From: Bradyrhizobium guangzhouense
Lineage (GTDB): Bacteria; Pseudomonadota; Alphaproteobacteria; Rhizobiales; Xanthobacteraceae
NCBI RefSeq assembly: GCF_004114955.1
Contig: NZ_CP030053.1
Coordinates: 4,464,001 to 4,528,000, forward strand
Direction: 5' to 3'
Length of the DNA stretch: 64,000 nt
Below, in pieces: positions 25,824-34,585 of the stretch (the stretch's first letter is position 1; each line of letters opens with the position of its first letter). The notes beneath the pieces were generated by a model that was not told where the DNA came from, made no database searches, and worked only from the letters and a program-made list of their open reading frames with translations. The translations under genes were made by a program, and so were the position numbers.

Positions 25824-26306
25824 ATGCGTCGTGTCATCGCGATTGCGTTAGCGGGAGCGAGCCTTGGTGGCTGCTCCTCTGTATCTTGGGATATGTTCAA
25901 GTCGGCGCCGCCGACCGTACAGGTCCGGCTTGAGTCCAATCCGCCCGGCGCGGACGCCAGTACCTCGCTCGGGCCGGGCTGCAAGACCCCCTGCTCGGTC
26001 TCGGTTCCTGCACCCGACGGCCCGTTCACGGTCGCTTTCGCGCTGCCCAAGTACCAGCCGGCGAGCGTGCCCGTGAACGTGATCAAGACTCCCGGCAGCC
26101 TGATGACGGCCGGGACCGCCACCACCGATCCAAATCCGGTGTTCGCGGAACTCCAGCCGGCCGTGCCGCCCAAGCCGGTGAAGAAAAAGCCTCACCGGCC
26201 GAAGAAGCCGAAACCTGCCGCAGCCGCACCGGCTGATGCACCGGCCGACGCGGCAGCGCCTGCTGCAGGCTCGGCATTCCCCGATCCGAACGCGGGCAAG
26301 CGCTGA
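25824..26306 (+). CDS. lipoprotein with PEGA-like segment and Pro/Ala/Lys tail
   Basis: A 160-residue exported lipoprotein. A short signal peptide ends in the lipobox LGGC, with the lipidated Cys at residue 17. The following region VRLESNPPGADASTSLGPGCKTPC resembles a PEGA-type small beta domain. The last third is Lys/Pro then Ala/Pro repeats (KKKPHRPKKPKP, then PADAPADAAAP), a linker or cell-wall-binding tail. ATG 25824 gives the shorter, more typical signal; ATG 25818 is two codons earlier. An exact CtrA-type box upstream suggests cell-cycle control. Confidence 0.75.
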   Translation: MRRVIAIALAGASLGGCSSVSWDMFKSAPPTVQVRLESNPPGADASTSLGPGCKTPCSVSVPAPDGPFTVAFALPKYQPASVPVNVIKTPGSLMTAGTATTDPNPVFAELQPAVPPKPVKKKPHRPKKPKPAAAAPADAPADAAAPAAGSAFPDPNAGKR

Positions 26307-26429
26307 TCTTCCGTGCAGTGCACGATTGTCCTTGTGGCATACCATGCTTAGATTGGCTTCCGAGCGCACCGCTGAAGCAAAGGTGCGCTCGTCGCCATCA
26401 GTGACAAGGCATTTGGCAAGGCATTTGGT

Positions 26430-27464
26430 ATGAACGGATCCCCTGCGAGTCCCCTCGCCGCACTGTCGAGTCCAATGACCGATCCGTTCGGTCGCACCAT
26501 CTCTTACTTGCGCGTCTCCGTCACCGATCGCTGCGATTTGCGCTGCTTCTATTGCATGTCGGAAGACATGACGTTCCTGCCCAAGGCCGACCTGCTGACC
26601 CTGGAGGAGCTCGACCGGCTCTGCTCGGCCTTCATCGCCAAGGGCGTGAAGAAGCTGCGACTCACCGGCGGCGAGCCGCTGGTCCGTCGCAACGTAATGA
26701 CGCTGGTCCGCTCGCTGTCGCGCCACCTGGTGAGCGGCGCGCTCGGCGAGCTCACGCTGACCACCAACGGCACGCAACTGGCAAAACATGCGCAGGAGCT
26801 TGCCGATTGCGGCGTCCGCCGCATCAACGTCTCGCTCGACACGCTCGATCCCAAGAAATTTCGTGAGATCACGCGCTGGGGCGAGATCGACAAGGTGCTG
26901 GAGGGAATCGAAGCGGCGCGCGCTGCGGGGCTTGCCGTGAAGATCAACGCGGTCGCGCTGAAGAACCTCAACGAGGACGAGCTCCCCGATCTGATGCGCT
27001 GGGCCCACGGCAAGAACATGGGGCTGACCCTGATCGAGGTGATGCCGATGGGCGAGATCGGCTCCGGCCGCATCGACCAATATCTGCCGCTCTCGCTGGT
27101 GCGCGCGCGGCTCGCCCAGCAATTCACGCTGACGGATCTGGCCGAGAGCACCGGCGGGCCGGCGCGCTATGCCAGCGTCGCCGAGACCGGCGGCAAGCTC
27201 GGCTTCATCACGCCGATGACCCATAATTTCTGTGAATCCTGCAACCGCGTGCGCATCACCTGCACCGGCACGCTGCACACCTGCCTCGGCCACGAGGACG
27301 CGTCCGATTTGCGCAAACCTCTGCGTGCATCCAGCGACGACACCCTGCTTGCAGCGAGCATCGACCGCGCCATCGGGCTGAAGCCCAAGGGCCACGATTT
27401 CATCATCGACCGCCGCCACGACCGCCCCAGCGTCTCCAGGCATATGAGCGTCACCGGCGGCTGA
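26430..27464 (+). CDS. moaA: GTP 3',8-cyclase, molybdenum cofactor biosynthesis
   Basis: A 344-residue radical SAM enzyme that with MoaC converts GTP to cyclic pyranopterin monophosphate. The N-terminal [4Fe-4S] site is [14 protein letters not shown] (C-x3-C-x2-C). [12 protein letters not shown] is the SAM-binding segment. The second, C-terminal cluster is [19 protein letters not shown]. Residues 1-15 may be dispensable, as a second ATG follows at codon 16. The active enzyme ends in two Gly, and here the protein ends SVTGG, as expected. Confidence 0.95.
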   Translation: MNGSPASPLAALSSPMTDPFGRTISYLRVSVTDRCDLRCFYCMSEDMTFLPKADLLTLEELDRLCSAFIAKGVKKLRLTGGEPLVRRNVMTLVRSLSRHLVSGALGELTLTTNGTQLAKHAQELADCGVRRINVSLDTLDPKKFREITRWGEIDKVLEGIEAARAAGLAVKINAVALKNLNEDELPDLMRWAHGKNMGLTLIEVMPMGEIGSGRIDQYLPLSLVRARLAQQFTLTDLAESTGGPARYASVAETGGKLGFITPMTHNFCESCNRVRITCTGTLHTCLGHEDASDLRKPLRASSDDTLLAASIDRAIGLKPKGHDFIIDRRHDRPSVSRHMSVTGG

Positions 27465-27760
27465 GGATTCGCCGCGCGTCTGTCGCCTTAACCTTTTGAC
27501 TGGTCGTCAATTTGCCCATTTTCCGATTGACGGCACCCAGCGCCGCTGATTTGGTGCGACCGCCTTTGCTTGCCCGGCAGCCATAAGCCGGCCCGCCCCT
27601 TTGGCGGTCGCGGTCAAGACGGCAAGGCACGAGGGGAGGACTGACGCCGCAATCGCTTTCGGACTGCGATCCGTGTGGTCGCGTGCTTGTCGCACGCCGG
27701 CCAGGCGTTGCGTGCTGAAGCCTCCCGTGAAGTGTTAGGCCGCGACGGAGAGAAGGTAAA
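27465..27760. other. intergenic region, 296 bp, upstream of TRAP permease genes
   Basis: It follows moaA and precedes dctQ on the same strand, and should contain the dctQM promoter. I see no gene, RNA or clear operator in it. Confidence 0.4.
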
Positions 27761-28300
27761 ATGCGTCCATTGCTGGCGATGAGCAACGCCATCGACGCCC
27801 TCAATGAAAAGATTGGGTACGTCTGTAACCTGCTCGTGCTCTTCGCGTGCTTGGTCAGCGCGGCCAACGCCATGATCCGCTACGCCTTCAGCTACTCGTC
27901 CAACGGCTGGCTGGAGCTGCAATGGTACATGTTCGCGATCCTGGTGATGTTCGGATCGTCCTACACCTTCAAGCGCAACGAGCATGTGCGGGTCGAGATC
28001 TTCTATCTGACCCTGTCCGAACGCGGCCAGCTCTGGCTCGACCTGATCGGCACGCTGTTCTTCCTGATCCCTTCCTGTCTCCTGCTCGCCTATCTGTCCT
28101 GGCCGTTCTTCATGCAGGCCTATGACGTCGGCGAGATGTCGGGCAATGCCGGCGGCCTGGTCCGCTGGCCCATCAAGTTCGTGATCCCCGCCGGCTTCGT
28201 GATGCTGGCGCTGCAGGGTGTTTCCGAAGTCATCAAGCGTATCGCGGCTCTCCAGGGCTATGTGACGATCGACGCCAAGTACGAGAGGCCGACCCAATGA
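27761..28300 (+). CDS. TRAP transporter small permease (FcbT2/DctQ type)
   Basis: A 179-residue inner-membrane protein with four helices, the small subunit of a tripartite ATP-independent periplasmic transporter. Landmarks: NACNxxxN-like start replaced by VSAANAMIRYAFSYSSNGWLE, WYMFAILVMFGSSYTFKRNEHVRVE, and the last helix near VIPAGFVMLALQGVSEVIKRI. It belongs to the mannitol/chloroaromatic/2-oxoacid class (COG4665). The stop overlaps the start of the large permease by 4 nt. No binding protein is adjacent; two of the matching class lie at 34586 and 39673. Confidence 0.88.
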   Translation: MRPLLAMSNAIDALNEKIGYVCNLLVLFACLVSAANAMIRYAFSYSSNGWLELQWYMFAILVMFGSSYTFKRNEHVRVEIFYLTLSERGQLWLDLIGTLFFLIPSCLLLAYLSWPFFMQAYDVGEMSGNAGGLVRWPIKFVIPAGFVMLALQGVSEVIKRIAALQGYVTIDAKYERPTQ

Positions 28301-29898
28301 TTACGCTGGAAATGATGCCGCCGATGATGTTCGGCGGTCTGGTTCTGGCGATGCTGCTCGGCTTCCCCGTCGCGTTCACGCTTGCCGCGGTCGGCCTCTC
28401 CTTCGGCTTCCTCGCCATCCATCTCGGATTCTTCGACCTCAACTTCCTGCAGGCGATCCCCGGCCGTGTGTTCGGCAGCGTGCTCTCCAACGAGCTGCTG
28501 CTCGCGATCCCGTTCTTCACCTTCATGGGCGCGATATTAGAAAGATGTGGACTTGCGGAGGACATGCTGGACTCGATGGGCCAGCTGTTCGGCCCGATCC
28601 GCGGCGGCCTCGGCTATTCCGTCATCATCGTCGGCTTCATCCTCGGCGCCATCACCGGCACGGTGGCGGCGCAGGTCATCGCCATGGCGCTGATCTCGAT
28701 GCCGGTGATGATCCGCTACGGCTACAACATGCGCTACATCACCGGCGTGCTGGCGGCTTCCGGCACCATCACGCAGCTGGTGCCGCCCTCGCTGGTGCTG
28801 ATCGTGCTCGCCGATCAGCTCGGCAAGTCGGTCGGCGACATGTATCTCGGCGCCTGGGGCCCCTCGGTGTTCCAGATCCTGCTGTTCGCCGGCTACACTT
28901 TCGTGCTCGGCCTGATCAAGCCCGACCACGTGCCGCCGGTGCCGAAGGAAGCGCGCACGCTGACCGGCTGGGCGCTGTGGAAGAAGTGCCTGATGGGCAT
29001 CATCCCCTCAGCCGTGCTGATCTTCGTCGTGCTCGGCACCATGATGATGGGCCTTGCGACGCCGACCGAAGCCGGCGCCATGGGCGCGGTCGGTGCCATC
29101 GTGCTCGCCGCGATCCACCACAAGGATTTCACCTCGACCGACCGCAAGGTGCTGGTCATCGGCGTGATCGCCGCCGGCATCGGCACCATCATCGCGATGC
29201 TGTTCACCGAGAACCTGATCTTCAAGCTCGCCTTCGCCGTGACCTATCTCGCGGTCGCCTGGATCTGCATCCAGGCCGCCCGCATCCCCGACCTGCGCGA
29301 CCTGATCAAGCAGGGCTACGAGACCACCATGCGCATCACCTGCATGGTCACGTTCATCCTGATCGGCTCGACCTGCTTCTCGGTGGTGTTCCTCGGCGTC
29401 TCCGGCGGCGTCTGGCTCGAGCACATGCTGACCTCGCTGCCCGGCGGCGTCTGGGGCTTCCTGATCTTCATCAACCTCTTCATCTTCTTCCTGGCCTTCT
29501 TCCTCGACTTCTTCGAGATCGCCTTCATCATCCTGCCGATGATCGCGCCGATCGCGCAGAAGATCCTGGGGCCCGTCGTCGGCGACGGACCGGCGCTGAT
29601 CTGGTTCGGCGTCATGCTCTGCGTCAACATGCAGACCTCGTTCCTGCATCCGCCGTTCGGCTTCGCGCTGTTCTACCTGCGCGGCGTCGCGCCGAAGGAA
29701 GTGAAGAGCTCGGACATCTATTGGGGCGCAATGCCCTGGATCGGCCTGCAGATGATCATGGTGCTGATCGTGATCGCCTTCCCGATCACGGTGACGGGCC
29801 TGCTGGACAAGCCTGTCAATGTCGACCTCGACAAGGTCAAGATCGAGGTGCCGCAGATCGACCTGCCGCCATTGGATCTCGGCCCGCCGCAGAAGTAG
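28297..29898 (+). CDS. TRAP transporter large permease (FcbT3/DctM type)
   Basis: A 533-residue, roughly 13-helix inner-membrane protein that forms the Na+-coupled substrate channel. DctM hallmarks: ELLLAIPFFTFMGAILERCG, GPIRGGLGYSVIIVGFILGA, SGTITQLVPPSLVLIVLAD, GLATPTEAGAMGAVGAIVLA and the C-terminal FLDFFEIAFIILPMIAPIA. It is longer than the common 430-residue DctM because of an extra region around residues 270-370, which is usual in the COG4664 class. Its C-terminus is Pro/Asp-rich. Probable partners are the TakP-like binding proteins further on. Confidence 0.92.
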   Translation: MITLEMMPPMMFGGLVLAMLLGFPVAFTLAAVGLSFGFLAIHLGFFDLNFLQAIPGRVFGSVLSNELLLAIPFFTFMGAILERCGLAEDMLDSMGQLFGPIRGGLGYSVIIVGFILGAITGTVAAQVIAMALISMPVMIRYGYNMRYITGVLAASGTITQLVPPSLVLIVLADQLGKSVGDMYLGAWGPSVFQILLFAGYTFVLGLIKPDHVPPVPKEARTLTGWALWKKCLMGIIPSAVLIFVVLGTMMMGLATPTEAGAMGAVGAIVLAAIHHKDFTSTDRKVLVIGVIAAGIGTIIAMLFTENLIFKLAFAVTYLAVAWICIQAARIPDLRDLIKQGYETTMRITCMVTFILIGSTCFSVVFLGVSGGVWLEHMLTSLPGGVWGFLIFINLFIFFLAFFLDFFEIAFIILPMIAPIAQKILGPVVGDGPALIWFGVMLCVNMQTSFLHPPFGFALFYLRGVAPKEVKSSDIYWGAMPWIGLQMIMVLIVIAFPITVTGLLDKPVNVDLDKVKIEVPQIDLPPLDLGPPQK

Positions 29899-29913
29899 CG
29901 GCCACGCTTTCTT

Positions 29914-29936
29914 CCTTCTCCCCCTGTGGGAGAAGG
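29914..29936. repeat. palindromic intergenic repeat copy 1
   Basis: CCTTCTCCC and GGGAGAAGG form a perfect 9-bp stem with loop CCTGT. It is identical to 31349-31371, and the two copies flank the M20 peptidase gene. It is followed by GCGCGAAGCGC, also palindromic, as in a dispersed repeat family. Confidence 0.75.
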
Positions 29937-30044
29937 TGGCGCGAAGCGCCGGATGAGGGGTTGCCTCAGCGTATTCAACTGAGAGTGACACGCGCGGCAA
30001 ACGCGGGCATACCCGACGTTCCCTAAATTCACGGAACGCTGCGC

Positions 30045-31334
30045 ATGCCCCGATTGCACTCTGCTCCCTCGCTCGCCGGTTCTCTGATCGCCTCGCTGTG
30101 GCTCGCCTGTGCCGCGGGACTGGCGCATGCCGAGGCGATGGCCGACCTCCAGGCGCTGGCGCAGAAGGAGCAGCAACCGCTGCTCGACACCCTGCGCGAT
30201 CTCGTCAACATCGAAACCGGCAGCCGGGACATCGAGGGCCTCAACGTGATCGCAGGGCGCGTCGCCGACCAGCTCAAGCAGCTCGGCGGCGAGGTGGAGA
30301 TCCTGCAACCCACCGACATCTATCGGCTCGACGACACGCCCGAGAAGATCGGACCTGCCGTGCACGCCACCTTCAAGGGCACCGGCACCAAGAAGATCAT
30401 GCTGATCGCCCACATGGACACCGTCTATCTGAAGGGCATGCTGAAGGACCAGCCGTTCCGCATCGACGGCGACAAGGCCTATGGCCTGGGCATCGCCGAC
30501 GACAAGCAGGGCGTCGCGCTCATTCTCCACACCGTCGCGATGCTGCAGAAGCTGAACTTTAGGGATTACGGCACGCTCACGGTGCTCACCAATAGCGACG
30601 AGGAGATTTCTTCGCCCGGCTGGCGCAGCACCATCACCAAATTCGCCTCCGACCAGGACGTCGTCTTTTCGTTCGAAGGCGGCGGCACCGATGGCTCGGT
30701 CCGACTCGCAACCAGCGGCATCGGTTCGGCCTATCTGACCGTGACAGGCAAGTCGTCGCATGCCGGCGCCAGGCCCGAGGGCGGCATCAACGCGCTCTAC
30801 GAGCTCTCGCACCAGCTGCTGCAGATGAAGGATCTGTCGAAGCCCGAGCAGGGCCTGAAGCTGAACTGGACCGTCGCGAAGGCCGGAACCAACCGCAACG
30901 TGATCCCGGCCCAAGCCACGGCCCAGGCCGATGCGCGCGCGCTCAAGGTCGCCGATTTCGACGAACTGGAGAAGACCCTCCAGGAGAAGATTAGGGATCG
31001 GCTGCTGCCGGACTCCAAGGTCGCGATGAAATTCGAAGTGCGCCGCCCGCCGCTCGAGGCCAACGACGCCTCGCGCCGCGTGGCGGCCTATGCCAAGACG
31101 ATCTATCAGGAGCTTGGAATGTCCATGAACGTCGCCGAGAAGGCGACCGGCGGCGGCACCGACGCCGCCTTTGCCGCGCTCAAGACCAGCGGTGCCGTGG
31201 TCGAAGGCATGGGCCTGTCGGGCTTCGGCGCGCATTCCAACGATGCGGAATATGTCAAGCTCGACAGCATCGTGCCGCGCCTTTACCTGACGACGCGCAT
31301 GATCATGGATCTGTCGACCGGCAAGCTGAAATAG
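30045..31334 (+). CDS. exported M20 metallopeptidase, glutamate carboxypeptidase-like
   Basis: A 429-residue periplasmic zinc peptidase: a signal peptide (SLIASLWLACAAGLAHA), metal ligands in LIAHMDTVY and GIADDKQG, the catalytic/ligand Glu in NSDEEISSPG, the dimerisation-domain segment GKSSHAGARPEGGINALYEL, and the final His in SGFGAHSNDAEYV. It resembles carboxypeptidase G2, which releases C-terminal glutamate from folate-like and peptide substrates. Its proximity to TRAP genes may mean hydrolysis products are imported, but this is inference. Confidence 0.88.
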   Translation: MPRLHSAPSLAGSLIASLWLACAAGLAHAEAMADLQALAQKEQQPLLDTLRDLVNIETGSRDIEGLNVIAGRVADQLKQLGGEVEILQPTDIYRLDDTPEKIGPAVHATFKGTGTKKIMLIAHMDTVYLKGMLKDQPFRIDGDKAYGLGIADDKQGVALILHTVAMLQKLNFRDYGTLTVLTNSDEEISSPGWRSTITKFASDQDVVFSFEGGGTDGSVRLATSGIGSAYLTVTGKSSHAGARPEGGINALYELSHQLLQMKDLSKPEQGLKLNWTVAKAGTNRNVIPAQATAQADARALKVADFDELEKTLQEKIRDRLLPDSKVAMKFEVRRPPLEANDASRRVAAYAKTIYQELGMSMNVAEKATGGGTDAAFAALKTSGAVVEGMGLSGFGAHSNDAEYVKLDSIVPRLYLTTRMIMDLSTGKLK

Positions 31335-31348
31335 CCGTCAGCGTTCTT

Positions 31349-31371
31349 CCTTCTCCCCCTGTGGGAGAAGG
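31349..31371. repeat. palindromic intergenic repeat copy 2
   Basis: Same 23-nt palindrome as 29914-29936 (arms CCTTCTCCC and GGGAGAAGG). It sits exactly between the converging stop codons of the peptidase gene and the histidine kinase gene and may end both transcripts. Confidence 0.75.
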
Positions 31372-32736
31372 TCAGGCCCTCGCCTCCGCCAGCCTGAACC
31401 GCAACGTGAACTCGGCGCCGCCGCCGGGAAGATTGTCCACCGCAACCGTTGCGGCATGATCGTCGGCGACGCCGCGGACGATCGAGAGGCCGAGGCCCGC
31501 ACCGTCGCTGCGCTGGCGATCCCTGCGCCAGAAGCGCTGGAAGATCAGATCGCGCTCTTCTTCGGTCACGCCGGGGCCATGATCGCGCACACGCACCGAA
31601 CCATCGTCGCCGACTTCAACGTCGACGGACGTCTCCTTCGCGGTGAACTTGATGGCGTTTTCGGCAAGGTTGAAGACCGCGCGCTGGAGCATCTCCGAAT
31701 TGCCGTGGATCAGCACGGGGGCCTCGGCGCCCTTGAGCGCGATGTCCTTGTGCTGCGCAATCGCCAAGGGCGCGATCGCGCCGACCACCTCGGCGCAGAC
31801 GGCGCGCAAGTCGGCTGTCTCACCGGGATCGATCACCAGGGTGTCGAGCTCGGCGATCTCGAGGAGCTGGGCGACGATCCGGCTCATGCCCTCGATGTCG
31901 TCATGCAGCAGCTGCCTGACAGCACTGTTGCCGAGCGTCTCGATCCGCGTGCGCAGGATCGCGAGCGGCGTCCGCAACTGATGGGCCGCGTCGGCGGTGA
32001 ACTGGCGCTGCACGCGAAAGCCGTCCTCGAGGCGGTCGAGGGCCTGGTTCACGGCGGTGACCAGCGGCACGATCTCGCGCGGAATCTGCTCCGTCGGCAG
32101 ACGGATGTCCGTGCGCGACGGGCCGATATTGCTGGCCTCTTCCGAGGCCTTCCACAGCGGCGCGATCGCGCGGCGGAAGATGATGATGTCGATGGCGAGC
32201 AGGATCAGAAGAATGGGAATGGTGATCCAGCCGACGCGGCGGAAGAAGTTGGACACGATATCGTCGGTGATGACGTCGCGATGGGACAGATCTTCTCCCA
32301 CGCGAATGCGAACGGTGGTGCCGTCGATTGTCTGCCTGACTTCGGCGCCCGAAATCGTATCCGACCTCGCATCACCGGTCTTCTTGTGCGACGAGAACAG
32401 CAGACGGCCGCGTTCATCGCGGATGTCATACTGGTAGCGGCCATAGGCTTCCGAATAGAGGCCTCGCAGGCTCTCCGGCAGATTGAACGTCACCTTGCCG
32501 TCTGGCCCGATGGCGATACGTTCGGCGAGCGTCTCGGCCTGGGTCCGCATCGCCGCCCGATGCAGTTGGTCGATCTCGGAGTTGAGCAGCCAGAACAGCA
32601 CCAGCGGCAGGAAGATCGCCACCACCGCGACTGCGATGATATGCAAGAACACGATGCGCGAGATCAGCGATTTGAACGACGGGGCCCGGACCTTTGATCC
32701 GGTCAGGGACCCGATCTGGAATCCACCCCAAGCCAC
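31372..32736 (-). CDS. sensor histidine kinase, two-component system
   Basis: A 454-residue membrane kinase: a first helix near residues 27-52 (FLHIIAVAVVAIFLPLVLFW), a periplasmic sensor region of about 110 residues, a second helix (ITIPILLILLAIDIIIF), then the H-box ADAAHQLRTPLA with the phosphorylated His. The ATPase domain contains NLAENAIKF, RDHGPGV and GAGLGLSIVRG. It starts with GTG immediately after the response-regulator stop, with the Shine-Dalgarno inside that gene's end (GAGGAG). By arrangement it is the partner of the regulator at 32738, perhaps a TctE/QseC-like carboxylate sensor. Confidence 0.92.
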   Translation of the reverse strand: MAWGGFQIGSLTGSKVRAPSFKSLISRIVFLHIIAVAVVAIFLPLVLFWLLNSEIDQLHRAAMRTQAETLAERIAIGPDGKVTFNLPESLRGLYSEAYGRYQYDIRDERGRLLFSSHKKTGDARSDTISGAEVRQTIDGTTVRIRVGEDLSHRDVITDDIVSNFFRRVGWITIPILLILLAIDIIIFRRAIAPLWKASEEASNIGPSRTDIRLPTEQIPREIVPLVTAVNQALDRLEDGFRVQRQFTADAAHQLRTPLAILRTRIETLGNSAVRQLLHDDIEGMSRIVAQLLEIAELDTLVIDPGETADLRAVCAEVVGAIAPLAIAQHKDIALKGAEAPVLIHGNSEMLQRAVFNLAENAIKFTAKETSVDVEVGDDGSVRVRDHGPGVTEEERDLIFQRFWRRDRQRSDGAGLGLSIVRGVADDHAATVAVDNLPGGGAEFTLRFRLAEARA

Positions 32737-32737
32737 C

Positions 32738-33412
32738 CTATTTCTCCTCGGCCATCATGTAGCCGACGCCACGGATGGTATGGATCAGGACCTTGGCGCC
32801 ATGCTCGGTAAGCTGCTTGCGCAGGCGCGAGACATAGACCTCGACCGCATTGGAGGCGACCTCGCCCTCCAGCCCGAAAATGTGATCCTCGACGTTCTTC
32901 TTCGGCACCACCCGCCCCTGCCGGCGCAGCAGGATCTCCAGCACCGAGGTCTCGCGCGAGGAGATGATCCGCGGCTTGTCGTCGATGAAAATCTGGCGGC
33001 TCTCGGTATCGTAGACGAGATTGGCGAGCCGCAATGAACGGCCGAGCAATTGTCCCGGGCGCCGCAGGATCGCCTCCAGCCGCGCCACCAGCTCCTCCAT
33101 CGCGAACGGCTTTGCCAGATAGTCGTCGGCGCCGCTGCGCAGGCCGTTGACGCGGTCCTGCACGCCGCCGCGCGCGGTCAGCACCAGCACCGGCAGCGGC
33201 TCCATCTGCCGCCGCAATTCGCGCAGCACCGACAGGCCGTCGCCGTCGGGCAGGCCGAGATCGAGGATCATCGCGGCATAGCTGACATTGTGCACCGCCC
33301 CGCGAGCCTCCTCGGCACTGCCGACGATATCGCTCTCATAACCGGCCGCCGCCAGCCCATTGGCCACGAGCCGTGACAGCTCGGCATTGTCCTCGACGAT
33401 CAGCAGGCGCAT
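32738..33412 (-). CDS. OmpR-family response regulator
   Basis: A 224-residue regulator with receiver domain (MRLLIVEDNAELS; phosphoacceptor Asp in MILDLGLPDGDG; LVLTARGG; LAKPFAMEEL). The winged-helix output domain has SSRETSVLEILLRRQGRVV, NAVEVYVSRLRKQL and IRGVGYMM. ATG 33412 begins the receiver directly. It is co-transcribed with the kinase at 31372. The nearest plausible targets are the TRAP genes on both sides. Confidence 0.93.
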   Translation of the reverse strand: MRLLIVEDNAELSRLVANGLAAAGYESDIVGSAEEARGAVHNVSYAAMILDLGLPDGDGLSVLRELRRQMEPLPVLVLTARGGVQDRVNGLRSGADDYLAKPFAMEELVARLEAILRRPGQLLGRSLRLANLVYDTESRQIFIDDKPRIISSRETSVLEILLRRQGRVVPKKNVEDHIFGLEGEVASNAVEVYVSRLRKQLTEHGAKVLIHTIRGVGYMMAEEK

Positions 33413-33994
33413 CCAGTGAATCCAAGCATCCGGCATTTCCGAACCGCGCGCACGCGGCGATGGCCGATCTCTTCCACCAATCGGCGGATTGAGCCAGCGA
33501 AAAATGGCGCTTGCGAGGTTGACGCGATCCCGCAGGCGCGTGCTCGGCCAGATCACCGCCGGTCTGGCCGGCGCAGTGGCGCCAACATCTGCACCGACGG
33601 CCGGGTTTCGATCGGCGCGCGTTTCATGCCGCGCTCAACACCGCCGCATCGGCGCTCTTCCGGGAGCACCTGAAGGATTGACCAACAGCGGCAGCTTTGG
33701 GCGCGACAGCCCGGCGCGCCGCACGATGTTGCGGCATTGGCGGTGGACTCCCTCTCCCGCCTTGCTTGCGGGAGAGTGTTGGGGAGAGGTTAACGGGACA
33801 ATCCCAAGGAAGAACCCTCACCGGCCACGCGCGGGACGATGCTTCGCATACGAGATTGCTCTGCCGTGTAGGGGACGCCAGGCGGGCGGTCGCGGGGGCC
33901 GGCAAAGCGCTGGAAATTTTCGCGCCCAGGGGGTACAATAAACTCCAATTGCGGTGGGTTGCGGTGTTGCTTCCTTGTTGGTGTGAGTAGCGTT
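33413..33994. other. intergenic region, 582 bp, with possible coding remnant and a repeat hairpin
   Basis: No intact gene is supported. On the plus strand around 33517-33580 a frame reads TRSRRRVLGQITAGLAGAVAP, which resembles a twin-arginine signal peptide but leads nowhere. From about 33600 a different frame reads FDRRAFHAALNTAASALFRE and then stops, like the end of a protein. They may be pieces of one frameshifted gene. A hairpin (CTCTCCCGC/GCGGGAGAG) lies at 33752-33776. Confidence 0.35.
33752..33776. repeat. intergenic palindrome
   Basis: CTCTCCCGC and GCGGGAGAG form a perfect 9-bp stem around a 7-nt loop, of the dispersed type seen between rhizobial genes. Confidence 0.6.
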
Positions 33995-34450
33995 ATGGAC
34001 GACAAGTTCGCGGGTTGGCGCAGGCCCGATATCCAAATCCGCCACATCCTGCTTTTGGCTGCCGCGATGTATGCGGCCTGGACGCTGACCTACCTCCTGT
34101 TCAAACCGGACCCCATTACCGTGCCGGATGGTGAGCACGTCGAGCTCATTGTGCCGACAGGTACCAATAGCGACGACGGCACATCGGTCGAGCACCTGTT
34201 CGGCATCCGACAACAAAAAGGCGGCGAGGACCCCGGCAAACTTGTCGTCTATGAAGGCCGGGTGCAGCTGCCGACCGATCACTACCACTTCGCGCCATTC
34301 AACCCGGGCAATCCGTGGCGGATTGTTGACGTCATGGCGAGCGACGGGAGCGATCCGAGACACAACGGGCGCTCCTACTACGCTGTCGTGCCGCATACCG
34401 GCCAAGGCTCGGTTCAAGCCAGCCGCGGGCGAACTGCACTCATCGATTAG
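33995..34450 (+). CDS. membrane-anchored hypothetical protein
   Basis: A 151-residue protein with one N-terminal membrane helix (RHILLLAAAMYAAWTLTYLLF) and an exported C-terminal domain containing PDGEHVELIVPTGTN, PTDHYHFAPFNPGNPWRIVD and ASDGSDPRHNGRSYY. No family is recognised. ATG 33995 is used because the helix starts about 18 residues later; the longer frame from 33959 adds only Cys/Val-rich residues. A strong terminator follows at 34533. Confidence 0.5.
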   Translation: MDDKFAGWRRPDIQIRHILLLAAAMYAAWTLTYLLFKPDPITVPDGEHVELIVPTGTNSDDGTSVEHLFGIRQQKGGEDPGKLVVYEGRVQLPTDHYHFAPFNPGNPWRIVDVMASDGSDPRHNGRSYYAVVPHTGQGSVQASRGRTALID

Positions 34451-34532
34451 GGTGCTGTCGTGATCGGCACCTGACCTTCCTCGATCGCGCTCAGAGGTTG
34501 GCCTCCGTCTCGTGAGGTCCTCTGCCTCGAAC

Positions 34533-34566
34533 AAAAGCCCCGGAGCGTAGGCTCCGGGGCTTTTTT
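34533..34566. terminator. bidirectional rho-independent terminator
   Basis: AAGCCCCGGAGC pairs with GCTCCGGGGCTT around GTAG, giving a perfect 12-bp stem with A-run on the left and six Ts on the right. It can end the plus-strand hypothetical gene and the minus-strand dctP gene (stop at 34586). Confidence 0.9.
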
Positions 34567-34585
34567 CTCTCATGCTCGACGCTGC

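Noticed and set aside
28545..30026. Open frame of 493 codons on the plus strand
   Set aside because: Alternative frame of the TRAP large permease; Arg/His-rich without membrane helices.
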